A stretch of DNA of 64,000 nucleotides. Source: Oidiodendron maius Zn. Its lineage: Eukaryota; Ascomycota; Leotiomycetes; Myxotrichaceae. A program made the position numbers and the translations under genes. Below the pieces are notes generated by a model. The model worked only from the letters and a program-made list of their open reading frames with translations. It searched no databases and was not told the origin of the DNA. Where the stretch lies: assembly GCA_000827325.1 (NCBI GenBank), contig KN832870.1, positions 1,612,001 to 1,676,000 of the forward strand, given 5' to 3'. How positions within the stretch are numbered: the stretch's first letter is position 1; every line of letters starts with the position of its first letter. Shown here one piece after another: positions 54,406 to 64,000 of this stretch.

Positions 54406-55560
54406 ATGCAGCTCAGACCAGCGATCATGGGCGCGCTGCTACTCGTGCCCGTGGCTATGGCAGTCCCTGCCCCGATGTCTCCCGGTGGGGAGACGCCGAC
54501 TATGAGCCTGAGCCTCCGATCTCCAAGCACATCCTCAGCACCACCTAGCGAGACGTCGGGTCTTCCTTCTTCTGGAGACGATACCACCGGGTCCAGTGAC
54601 TCGACGATCTCTGGCGACGGAGGTAACTCCACCACAACAGATGGAGGAAACTCTACTACGACGGAAGGAGCACCAGTGGTTGTCAGAATTGAGGAATAAC
54701 CGAAAAGTTTCGCAAGTGTAATACTTCAACAACTGCAAGATTAAGACGTATAAAAAGTTAATATAAATATAATAGAAGCTGTAAATAATAGTTCTGCCTA
54801 TTTAAAATTTTAATATTCTATTGTGTTGAAAAGTTTTACGTGGGTAGCAGTTTTCGATTATTCATCAATTCTGACACCCACTGGTGGAGGCTCTGGTGCA
54901 ACGAGCATCGACTTCAGCAAATGGACACTCCAGCTCCCCGTTGGCAGCCCGGGAAAACCGCAAAGCGTCGCCGGATCAGAGCTCAGCAGCTACGCTGACC
55001 CGAAGAAGGAGTATTACTACGTCGACAGCTCGACCGGCGCCGTGATCATGAAGGTGCCCGGCTCGCCGTCCAAGACGGGCTGCGTGACCACCACCAACAG
55101 CAAGCATTGCCGCACGGAGCTCCGCGAGAGCTCGCCTGCCAGCTGGGACCCGAAAGCCGACTCGAACAGCATGACAACGACGCTTATGGTGGTCAAGGCC
55201 GACGATAGCACGCACGGGACCTGCATTGGGCAGATCCATATCGATGACAAGGTCTCGGTGCGGCCCGTTGGCGAGCTGTACTACAGCCAGCAGGGTGTGC
55301 TCAGCATGGGCGTTGAGCACACGGCGAAGGGCGGCGACCAGACTGTCACCGAGGTCGGGAATGTGTCTGTGGGAACGAAGTTCTCATACACCATTGCGTA
55401 TGAGAAGGGCGAGCTCAGCGTGGCGATCAACGGAGGCGAGAAGAAGGTACTCTCGACATACCAGCTGGACTCACCGCCTAGCTACTTCAAAGCGGGGAAT
55501 TACAACCAGGGAGATAGTGCGTCCGAGGTGCACTTCTTCGGCATTGACGTGCAACACTAG
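54406..55560 (+). pseudogene. Secreted PL7-family (alginate lyase-like) gene split by a MITE
   Basis: The 5' part (54406-54670) encodes a signal peptide (MQLRPAIMGALLLVPVAMAV) and a Ser/Thr/Gly linker. The 3' part (54887-55560) encodes a complete PL7 beta-jelly-roll domain: FSKWTLQLPVG, the R-T-E-L-R-E motif, QIH, and near the end YFKAGNYNQ, with the catalytic residues of the family present. PL7 enzymes cleave alginate or other polyuronates by beta-elimination. The two parts are separated by a 216-bp inverted-repeat element. Leaving out the element and one GAG copy gives a continuous 936-nt frame (311 residues), so the gene was intact before insertion. As it stands, the upstream frame ends within the element. 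I found no splice pair that removes the element in frame, though alternative splicing cannot be excluded. Confidence 0.8.
54671..54886. mobile_element. 216-bp MITE (non-autonomous DNA transposon) with ~36-bp terminal inverted repeats
   Basis: The ends are inverted repeats: CACCAGTGG, one mismatch, TGTCAGAATTGA, one mismatch, GAATAA, one mismatch, CGAAAA, so 33 of 36 positions match. The interior is AT-rich and non-coding. A 3-bp direct repeat GAG flanks it (54668-54670 and 54887-54889), as expected for a target-site duplication. A 3-bp duplication occurs in PIF/Harbinger and CACTA groups, but the termini match neither consensus that I know, so the superfamily is open. It lies in the linker of the PL7 gene. 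I saw no second copy in this window. Confidence 0.85.
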
Positions 55561-56252
55561 AGGGTGGTCGAGTGGTGTGGTGTGGCTGCGATAGAATTGT
55601 GGGCGGAACAACTCTCTTTGAATACAGTCTGGTACTGGAATGACATGACATGGTCGGGCAAGGAAAAGGAGTAGGCATGGCTTTCTTGGTATTTGACTAT
55701 GACGTTCAGAACATCGAGATAACTCGAGGATATATCCTAGTGCTTCTTTTGCAGCGAATAAACTTATGATTAGTATGAAATTGCGCCACTTGCCACATGA
55801 CATGGACTTCGCCTCTATTCCAAGGAATCGTATTTTTATAATTGAAGGGCACACTCCGAATTTTCATAAAAGGTAATTATGAAGTTATTCCTTTCGTCCC
55901 CATTTTATGTTATTTCAGGGGCTTTAGCGATGACATCGCACGTGGCGCAATGCGGGACGTCTGCAAGGGGAACGGGAACCTTAGTCAAGTGATTCGGGAG
56001 ATAAACGACGACGACAGCTTTCGCGGTTACGAATCTCTTGGCAGTCAGCCTTACTGCAGCATAGCTGATGAGCTGAAGGGTTAATCCATTTCAGCTTCTT
56101 ATTTATCTATCTACCTACTTCCTATTCCCACTCCTCCTGCCATCCCCTCTGAACTTTCTTGTCAATAACAACGAGGCATCTCATCACTGAAATAGATCGC
56201 ACAAGGTACAAAACTCCCAACTTTCCCAACCTCCACACAAATAGCCTCCAAC
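55561..56252. other. Intergenic between PL7 and RNase T2 genes
   Basis: No gene recognised in these ~0.7 kb. The stretch just before 56253 is pyrimidine-rich and likely the RNase T2 leader. Confidence 0.4.
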
Positions 56253-57334
56253 ATGGTCAACATCCCATCTATCGCCTCTCTCGCTGGTGGCTTCCTCTCC
56301 CAGGTCCCTTTGGGCAGCTGGAGCCCCTCCCCCAACGCCCCGGCAGCTCCACCTTCTTCCTCCCAAGCAAACTACTTCTCCAGTGCTCCCAGCTGCCCCA
56401 TCGATGGGCCGATGTCTTGCCACAACACAACCGTCGCCCCGGACAGCTGCTGCTTCATCTATCCCGGAGGACAGCTCCTCCAGACCCAATTCTGGGACAC
56501 CAGTCCTGCCGTAGGGCCAGAGGATAGCTGGACGCTGCACGGTCTCTGGTATGTACATGTTCATACGCACATCTCTATGCGTATCCATAACCAATCCCCC
56601 CTTACCCTCCGGTTTTCTAAACCCCGATATCAACCACTCTCAACCTCGTCCCGTAAGCAACCCCCCACTCACTAACTCCCTACCTTCAGGCCCGACCTGT
56701 GTGATGGCACCTATCCTCAATTCTGTAACTACGCTCCTACCTACCACAGCATCACCACCATCCTCGAGGGCGCGAGACAGACTGAGTTGCTCGAATACAT
56801 GCGCACGTTCTGGCTGCCGGACCGCGGGTCCGCCGAGAGCTTCTGGGAGCACGAGTGGAGCAAGCACGGCACGTGCATTAATACACTGTCGCCAAGCTGC
56901 TATGGTGATGATTATAATGAGGGCGACGAGGTGGTAGACTTCTTTACGAGGGCGGTTGAGGTTTTCAAGGTTAGTTTTTGTGCGTTTTTTTTTTGCCTCT
57001 TCTTTACATATATTTAGATGGAAATGGGCCATTGAGTGGCGGGTTACTGACCAACATGATATAGACGCTGGATACATACAAGGCTCTCGCTGCAGCAGGC
57101 ATCACCCCCTCACATGACCGGACCTACGATGCCGACGAGATCCAGGCCGCGCTCTCTACTATCTCCGGCGGCGCCGTGATCCTGGGATGCCGTCGTGGCG
57201 CGCTGAACCAGGCCTGGTACTCGTTCAACGTCAAAGGGAGCGTGCAGAATGGGCAGTTCGTGGGGGTGGAACCCGCTGGCAGCGGGCATGGCACTTGTCC
57301 TCGTAGAGGGATTAAGTACCTCCCTAAGAACTGA
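56253..57334 (+). CDS. Ribonuclease T2 family enzyme
   Basis: Three exons (56253-56548, 56690-56969, 57065-57334) encode 281 residues. Both active-site blocks are present: CAS I as WTLHGLWPD, formed across the first splice junction, and CAS II as FWEHEWSKHGTC, each with its catalytic histidine and with the Glu and Lys of CAS II. Paired cysteines (SCPIDGPMSC, SCC, LCDGTYPQFC) match T2 disulfides. The enzyme cuts single-stranded RNA without strong base preference in vacuoles or outside the cell. The N-terminus (MVNIPSIASLAGGFLSQVPL) is only a weak signal peptide, so secretion is likely but not certain. The length fits short T2 enzymes without the Rny1 C-terminal extension. Confidence 0.92.
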
Positions 57335-58045
57335 TTTGCATGAATTTGTACCTTGCCTACGGATGGTTATTATACAGACTGAAGAATGGGGAATATGTCA
57401 TCACACTGTAGTATTAATTTTCCTGATATCAAAAACTATTTTGTTTTCATTCCTGAATAGCCTGCCCTCCTTTTGGGTACATATAAACCTATGACTGCGA
57501 GTCGATGTCTATACCGCCATCCACGATGTCACCGCCAGTGATGCAATCGTGACTGGCGTCCTGCATGTCCTTCGCATGCTTGGCAGCGTCTTATACGTAT
57601 TATAGCTTGACATCCAACCCCGCTTTCTTGGAGATATCCTCGATGGGAGGAGAGCCTTGCGGGAGGTTCGTTATCTATATCTCCCAATGGTGATTGGATA
57701 AGATGCAAGCGATCGAGACTAACTCTTTAGAGTCAAAACTAGGCACGACGGGCACAAATCCCCAATTTGGGCTTCTCTCCTTTCAGTCCATAAGGCAACG
57801 AGGCCACAAGGCATCATCCCTCCACTGTACCACCTCGGCTTCATATGGGTTCAGCGGCCACTTGAACTGCTGCATGGGGCAAATGGATATCCATTCACCT
57901 CGTCTTCCTTGTGTATTTCGATCCTATATATCCCCGGTCCCCTCTGCTTATAGACGGTTTCTTTCGCTCCGTTTTTGCTCTCTGCTCTAGTTTACGACGC
58001 ATCGCAGCGCCAGTCCAGATTGTACCCCGCATCCCACTTCCCATC
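57335..58045. other. Intergenic between RNase T2 and calycin-like genes
   Basis: No gene recognised in these ~0.7 kb. The last ~150 bases show a pyrimidine-rich promoter-like composition. Confidence 0.4.
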
Positions 58046-58706
58046 ATGGCAGCGCCAGCCTCCGTCACGATCAAAGACCTCTCAGGTACCTTCTACATGG
58101 TACGTGCCCCTATTTACGCCCGATACTCCCCTGAACACAAGCCACCAACGCCAAAACATGCAAACAAAATACTGACTTACTCCCCTTCTCCAGAACAAGA
58201 CTCTCTCCGACGACCCTGACCCAGTCCTCGCGCTTCAAGGCGTCAGCTGGATTACCCGCTCGCTCATCAGCCTGGCCACCGTCTACCTCAACGTCAAGCA
58301 GTACAAGGACGATGCCGGGGTCGTGCACATCGACATCGACCAGGTCACCACCGGCGGGCTGCAGGGCACCACGGAGCTGCGCACCCTGGACTGGGAGAAG
58401 CGCGAGCACGAGGACCACATCTTCGGCAAGCTGCATGGTCAGACGCGCTTCATCAATACCGATGCCATCGAAGACGCCTACTTGAAGGAGGGGTGGCTCG
58501 AGGGAGACGAGGAGAAAGGCGGTCCGGAGGGTGAGCTGCACATCCAGAGCCACGTCGAGGCCGTGGCCGGCTGGACCGCCGACATGATCTGGGGCTTCGC
58601 GGAGATCGATGGCGAGCGCCGCTACACGAGGAGGGTCGTGGTGACTAAGGGCGACCAGGTCCTCAAGGTCAGACTAATCTATGACTACTACGTGCAGGCG
58701 GAATAG
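58046..58706 (+). CDS. Lipocalin/calycin-like beta-barrel protein, unknown function
   Basis: Two exons (58046-58099, 58194-58706) encode 188 residues without signal peptide. The N-terminal motif IKDLSGTFYMNKTLSDDPDP resembles the short G-x-[FW] conserved turn that opens lipocalin-like barrels. It is followed by alternating strands (TVYLNVKQYKD, VHIDIDQVTTGG, FGKLHGQTRFI, GWTADMIWGFAEIDGERRYT, VVVTKGDQVLKVRLIYDYY). Proteins of this form are common in Aspergillus and described only as hypothetical; I infer a small-ligand-binding barrel in the cytosol. The intron falls directly after the start motif, in phase 0. No catalytic residues can be assigned. Confidence 0.75.
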
Positions 58707-59334
58707 AGAGGGGAGAGGATTTGCGACCGATTTTCATTCTGTTGGACGGTGCCAGATGGGACATTTTATTTTCCACGGCGATTGGCTTCCCCCCCCACCC
58801 CCCCTTTGCAGATATGCGATATACCTGAATGCATAGCATTTGCTCCATAGTTTCTGATTATAGGGCCTAATAAACACCAGAGAGGGTGTAATACCCTTTC
58901 TACAACTTTAGCCGTCGGCCTCGCACAGCCTCGTATTAAAAAGACATGTGAATGTGGACCCTGGTCACGAACAGCGCAAATACTGCTTATCTGAAAAGAC
59001 AGCATATTGGCCTCCGTCTAATGCTCTGGTAATAGGGTTAATATTGACAGTTGCTGGCAGTGCACTACCTTCAGAACCTACGAATACAATCGACTTCATT
59101 GAATAGCTTAGTTGGGTAGAAGAAGGAATTATAGGTTATTAGGTGCAGTCTCTTGGACTGCACCAGCTCCCGTTTACGCGGATGCCTCCTATTAATGAAT
59201 GGGTATGTATGAGCACACGAGTTCCTACCACTCTTAGTGTCCCATGTCTAGTTTTAGGGCAATGGACTTCCAGTTTCTCACTTATTCCTCCACCCTTTCC
59301 CAGGAGCCAAGTGTTTTGCTTCAGATGCAGCGGT
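58707..59334. other. Intergenic, convergent 3' flanks
   Basis: These ~0.6 kb lie between two convergent genes. A C-rich tract lies near 58789-58804. No gene recognised. Confidence 0.4.
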
Positions 59335-60467
59335 CTATTCCAGCTCAACAGCCTCCAACTTGTAGAAGGTCGTTAACTCTTTGGTCTCCTGTAGCTTGTC
59401 GTCGGGTCCCTTTCGGTCACCAACAGGTAGATGAACTTGTCCATCGTCTGTGCCAACTACGTCGGTAGAGAACGTTTCGTTGACTATTGTCCTCAGCTGA
59501 TGCCCGATCTGGCCAGCTTGCATATCGACGATGAATGTGCGAGGAACAAGGTATTTGGATAGGCGGGCTGTGGGAGACCACCCGAACTGTAAACCGGAGT
59601 ATCGAGTCTCGTGTCCAGCAATCTGACTACGCGCGAACTCGCGATCGGTGCCCGCCAGTAGCTCTGAATGATACAGTCGAAGATTATGGTCTGCCGTAAA
59701 TTCGAAAACACTGGCTTCCTCTGAAGAGTTCGTGAGACGGGCAGGAATGCTACCACCATGTTGAGACAGTGTATCTATCCGAATGTTTAGATAGAAGGTC
59801 TGTTTGTCCTTTTCTAGAGGGACGGCCAGGATCTTAAAGCGAGATACTGTGCGCACTACGTTCTTCGTGTAAATTTTGGTCTGCAAGAGTTAAAAGTTAG
59901 AAGCTTGTCTATTGATGTCGGGGGTATACAATACAAACTCACATAGAATGGCGCGTCGGCGCCAGCGCCATATGCACTAGCACAGGCACAAGCGGAGGAG
60001 TATGCAGCGAAGACGCCTTGAAAGCCAAAGAGAGGCTGCTGGCAAAGTTCGGCTGCGTACAGTGGGGGTGCAGTTGATGAGACCACCTGGGTCGTTGCGA
60101 CAGCCGTGCCCTGGGCCAAGTGAGCGGAGTACCTGGATTCTTCGACGGTATTCGGTGCCAGGGTTGGGCCGTCGTTATTTCGAATCATGGTCATTGTAGC
60201 CGTATGGAGAACACTAAATAAACGGCGTTAAAGTCGCCCTTCTATTGCTCGGTGTGAGGGGGCTACGAGTTGCACCTACCTTGTTGTCGGGTAGTATGTC
60301 TTTCCAAGATAATCTTGGCAGTCTTGTATCTGGCTTGCATGCACAGCTGGGTTCGGATCAGAAACAATTGCCATTGCACACTTGTCTGTGCATCTCGCGC
60401 GGCCGACTAGGGCATTAGCGTTGACGAGATATGTGAAGGCGAAGGGAATAAGGGTTGAGTACTTCAT
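59335..60467 (-). CDS. Secreted protein of unknown function
   Basis: Three exons on the minus strand (60467-60280, 60213-59943, 59880-59335) encode 334 residues. MKYSTLIPFAFTYLVNANAL is a clear signal peptide. A Cys-containing N-terminal part follows (ARCTDKCAMAIVSDPNPAVH, IQDCQDYLG), then a Thr/Ala/Cys-rich stretch with CACASAYGAGADA. The C-terminal ~180 residues look like a beta-rich domain (TFYLNIRIDTLSQHGGSIPA, then FEFTADHNLRLYHSELLAGT and YSGLQFGW). The N-terminal part resembles the cysteine-rich heads of many secreted Aspergillus proteins, but I cannot assign a family. Splice sites are standard and the frame is intact. Confidence 0.78.
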
Positions 60468-62944
60468 GTTGAAATTGCTGTTTACTTTAATCGAGAGGTT
60501 TTGGAAGGATGGATAAGTCAGGCGAAGAATAAAGTCCTGAGAAAATATAGAGACGGAGACGGAGGATTGAGAAATGCGGGTGGGAATCCAGGAGCTGGTA
60601 AACAATACCAAAGACTTCGAAGGGAAGGTGCGATGATACGATATAGAGAGTAAGGGCGAGTCCCCGAGGTAGACAAGATATGCTTAGAGCAATCAAATAT
60701 GAACGAACACCTTGCAGTTTCCACTACTTGACGGACATCCGCGCTTGATATTCCACACGTCCAAAAGTTTATCGATGGTGACCCTCATTCTCCAATGCCA
60801 ACCGCATATCTTATATATAAACTCGTCATCCAGTTCTCTACCCATTAAAGTCAGGTCTTCTCTAGTCACGAGCTCATTCACTTTCCTAGGATTGCAGGTT
60901 TTAGGTAATGATCCAAATGGGTTACTGCTGATGCTCCTGGCCAGGTCTCTTTTCGATATCTCCTTCAAAGAGCCATGTATACCGTTTCATCGGCTCACCA
61001 CCAACCTGCGGTTGGACAATGATTCCAGGTAGTAATTTTCTTGTAGATTCACATTTGAGGACGGTAATTATCTCATTCGTCTTTCATGCAGATCTAAATA
61101 ATCAGTTGTGTTGAGTTATCAAAGACTCTGTCTACAACGATAACCGAATTTGTAAGTTATTTGGGTTACAACTCTTGAAATATGGCGGCAGTACCACATG
61201 CAGATATCCGCAGCAGATTACATAAAGTCCGCTATGGTTTTGTGCTTGCTCAGAAGGCGGGGTCACGCTTCAACATTGAAGATTCGTCTCGAGATAGTAC
61301 GCGAGATGGTGACGAAGAAATCAAACAAGATATCCATTACATGACAAGCAACTAAAAGAAGGAAATATATACAATATGAAGGTCTTACCTCTGAGGGGAA
61401 ACAAAAAACACAAAAAAATCTTGGGCTTTATCTCCTCCGAGGAGTTGAGTCTTCTCCCAAGTTCCCCAGTGGGGGATCTGCGTTGGGACGAGGCGTCTTA
61501 TGCGCAGGTATTTTTTGGTTGACGAGATGCATAGGTAGCATCCATCTCGCCTGGATCATAGGAAGGGACTTCGCCAATTGAGGGCCGAGAGTACTCGAAA
61601 CGCGGTAGTCTCAAAGGGGTACGTGTCTTAGACTGGAGAAGGCGCTGCGCAACGCTGGCTTACATTGAAATCGGCACAACGAGGCAGGGGTTACTCTTCT
61701 TCCACCAAATCCTTGGTCCCAGCAACCACTGGGCTATCCCAGCTAGTTGCGAAAGGAAATCGCCAAATTTGAATTATAAAGTTAGGTCTGTAAACGAGGT
61801 GAAGCGTGGGCTCAGCGAAATCGTTCTCAGCTACTTCATAGCCTCTACGCTATATATATATGTGAAAAAAAATTTGTTTAGTCAAGTATGACTTCTCCTT
61901 ATATGATATAAAAATAGCTTTGAATTAAATATCTCCTGCTGCGGTTCTGAGGCAACATTTTGGCTTTTGGATATGTTGTTTGGCGAGCCAGAGTCGCCTA
62001 TCCCCTCGCTTTGCGTCACGTCGACCAACAGTTGTGTTTTTCTCGCCCTCCAAACTTTGCATCACTTACCCAAAATATATTGATTTCAAATACATGTTAC
62101 GAAAGGCATTTTCCAAGTGAAAGACAGTCTTGGCGTGATTACTACAGCCCCCTTTTCACCTCGCCTGCTAATTGCAAGCACGTGATTTGGAACAATCCAG
62201 CGCTTAAGATGCGAAGTACCCTTGTTTCTAGGGAACATTCACGAGTATCCATGACGTGTGAGGCCTCTCACTGCAGCCCTCTCCATTGGGAGAGGCATGA
62301 ATGCAAAGCAAACTAGTACATTCAAGTGTAATGAAGAGATCTTATCTATATCTCCACACCAGGGCGCAATGCGCTGGAAGGCTTGGAACAGATTCCAAAC
62401 GGCCTCGAAAACATCATTGATAATTTCTGAATTAATATCAGACATTGAGGCCAGAATCATATTCAAAACTATAGAGTGCAGTCACTTGAGCACACTCAAT
62501 CCAGTATACAGATCTCTGACATATACATGGAGAAAACACAGCAACTATGACAGCGTTTTCTGGATGAGGTTGGCATAAATCGTTAGGCCCATCTAACTTA
62601 AATGGATATACCTGTCCTATTTATCCCAACGTGAAGAGTCTGAAGCTATAAGATAGACGGGATGAAGTGCAAAAAGGCGTGAGATGGTAGTACGCACTAG
62701 GTTCAAAGTAAGTATGAGTCCGTGCACTGCACACCCCTGAATGTCTCTGATTTTGAATGAGTCTTCCCCAGCAGGCAGCGAAATATAAATATTTTTCTGC
62801 ACAGTGAGTAATCGCCATTATTGAAGACTAATACGATTCTTTCACAGGAAATAATCATCATCATTATGTCTACTGTGATATATTCCAGGCGTAACAAAGT
62901 ATAATAATCTCTCCGATTGAGAACCTCTCACCCCCGCCAAAACG
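60468..62944. other. Gene-poor AT-rich region
   Basis: I recognise no gene in these ~2.5 kb. A 91-codon minus-strand frame (60693-60968) has no clear family. The DNA becomes AT-rich after about 61020, with short T/A runs near 61850-61880. The left end includes the promoter of the secreted-protein gene, the right end that of the Nudix gene. Confidence 0.45.
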
Positions 62945-63484
62945 ATGCCATCCCGGCAATCCCTCCACTTCTCTTCCCAATTCGTCATCAGCTGTGGCAC
63001 GGTTACTATAGACCCCACCACCAAGAAAGTCCTGCTCATCTTCAACCGCACATCGAAGCAACACCTCCTCCCCAAGGGCCGAAAGAACACCTCGGAGACA
63101 CTCGAGAGCGCCGCCGTGCGCGAGACCTTCGAGGAGACCGGGATCCGATGCGAGCTGCTTCCTCACGCCTTCCCTCATCGTGCTCCACTGTCCCCTGAGG
63201 CGGAGAAGGAAAACGGCGAGGCGGGAGAAAAGCCGCTGGGCACGGAGCCAATTGCGGTGCAGCAGCGAAACTCGATTGGTGTGTGGAAGATTATTTTCTG
63301 GTTCATCGCGAAAGCGGATTCTACGATTGCGAAGGTCGAAGGAACGCAGGAGGCGTACGAGAATTATGATACGATCTGGGCGGATGCGAATGCTGCACCG
63401 AGGATGATGACCCGGCAGGGAGATAAAGAAATTGTGACGAAGGCGATAGAGACTGTTCTGGGGGTGGAAAAGTCGGAGTTATAG
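62945..63484 (+). CDS. Nudix hydrolase
   Basis: A single exon encodes 179 residues. The Nudix box is complete near residues 45-67: GRKNTSETLESAAV followed by RETFEETGI, matching G-x5-E-x7-R-E-U-x-E-E-x-G-U, with all metal-binding glutamates present. Before it lies the typical first strand (FVISCGTVTIDPTTKKVLLI). Nudix enzymes cleave nucleoside diphosphates linked to another group. The family resembles fungal diadenosine/diphosphoinositol polyphosphate-type enzymes by length, but the substrate cannot be read from sequence. An acidic loop (PEAEKENGEAGEKP) is inserted after the box. No signal peptide is seen. Confidence 0.9.
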   Translation: MPSRQSLHFSSQFVISCGTVTIDPTTKKVLLIFNRTSKQHLLPKGRKNTSETLESAAVRETFEETGIRCELLPHAFPHRAPLSPEAEKENGEAGEKPLGTEPIAVQQRNSIGVWKIIFWFIAKADSTIAKVEGTQEAYENYDTIWADANAAPRMMTRQGDKEIVTKAIETVLGVEKSEL

Positions 63485-63696
63485 TACTGAAGAAGGCTCT
63501 TTTTCCTTCGTGGTCCGGCAAGTAAATATCGTAATCTAGGCTTGTTGTTACTACCAACATCTAGGGGTATATCCTGAGCACGGCCACCCCGCGAGCGGCG
63601 TGTGCAACGCATGTCCGTACGCCATACATGCAAGATCATTCTCAATCGTTTCTCGTCTCTCTTGTATGCATATTTATCCCATTTTTATCTCCACAC

Positions 63697-64000
63697 TCAT
63701 TGCACTTTCACACCGGTCGCTTTTACTACTCTGTCTCCCTGATTTTGCGCTGGCATGACAATGGGCTCTCCCCTGGCCTTGGCTGTTAAGGCCATCAATT
63801 CCTCTAGCATCGACTCTCTCACCGTTTGCGTGAGGGAGTCGACATCGGCTGCAGTTAAGCCTTTTGTCTCAATTGGCTTGAGGACTATTAGGATTAGCAC
63901 ATATCCATAAAATACCATAGCAGGCACGCACCTTTAATAGGAATTGTGCCAGAATTAAACTTCCAGCCTTGTACATACAGCACATTCGAGTAGTTTGCGA
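63697..64000 (-). CDS. 1-acyl-sn-glycerol-3-phosphate acyltransferase (Slc1 type), C-terminal part
   Basis: Minus-strand exons 64000-63934 (cut by the window edge) and 63884-63697 encode the C-terminus: NYSNVLYVQGWKFNSGTIPI, then KVLKPIETKGLTAADVDSLT, then VRESMLEELMALTAKARG. The segment with PIETKGLTAxDV is the conserved tail of plsC-family acyltransferases, which make phosphatidic acid from lysophosphatidic acid at the ER or lipid droplets. The catalytic HX4D and the other motifs lie beyond the right edge. The intron (63885-63933) has a GTGCGT donor. Confidence 0.8.

Noticed and set aside
60693-60968. 91-codon minus-strand frame as a gene fragment
   Set aside because: The sequence vaguely recalls fungal repeat proteins, but no motif is firm enough and no splice partners are visible.

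Overview
The window is filamentous-ascomycete nuclear DNA, most likely from Aspergillus or a close relative in the Eurotiales. The evidence is short introns (about 40-80 nt, GT..AG with CTAAC/CTGAC-like branch sites), many divergent compact gene pairs, and proteins that read like known Aspergillus ones: BimA/APC3, KlpA, Pik1, a VosA/VelC-type velvet protein and an intron-bearing histone H4. Exon boundaries were worked out by hand from reading frame, splice signals and recalled family sequences. No database was searched.

Layout. 1-4.4 kb: APC3/BimA (minus, cut by the left edge), an SND2/TMEM208-type ER targeting protein and NADH-cytochrome b5 reductase. 4.4-9.3 kb: a gene-poor AT-rich island with a compact, apparently intact velvet-domain gene and, just downstream, the shredded remains of a CTP synthase gene. 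9.3-13 kb: a peroxisomal (AKL-ending) FATP/Fat1-type acyl-CoA synthetase, a strong hairpin and a MAPKKK-like kinase pseudogene. 13.6-16.8 kb: phosphatidylinositol 4-kinase Pik1. 17.5-22 kb: a frameshifted conserved fungal gene and an unusual protein kinase carrying a Gly/Ala-rich zipper and a ubiquitin-like C-terminus. 23.5 kb: a small secreted protein.

26.9-33.5 kb is a dense housekeeping block: histone H4, TRAPP subunit Sedlin/Trs20, mitochondrial ribosomal protein Mrpl31, cap-binding protein CBP20 and nucleoporin Nup82. 34.7-36.3 kb: a cytochrome P450 with one frameshift. 37.3-40.4 kb: kinesin-14 KlpA, with a GC-AG intron. 40.4-50.7 kb: a TALE homeobox gene standing alone between 5.7 kb and 3.1 kb of non-coding DNA rich in G-tracts and microsatellites. 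50.7-52.5 kb: a largely disordered 581-residue protein of unknown function.

54.4-64 kb: a secreted PL7 (alginate lyase family) gene split by a 216-bp inverted-repeat element with a 3-bp target duplication; an RNase T2; a calycin/lipocalin-like protein; a secreted protein of unknown function; a Nudix hydrolase; and the 3' end of a 1-acylglycerol-3-phosphate acyltransferase at the right edge.

The genes do not form an obvious biosynthetic cluster. The strongest leads are the compact velvet paralogue, the kinase/glycine-zipper/ubiquitin-like protein and the MITE-split lyase. The decayed CTP synthase, MAPKKK, P450 and 17.5-kb genes show that the gene-poor parts of this chromosome are turning over.
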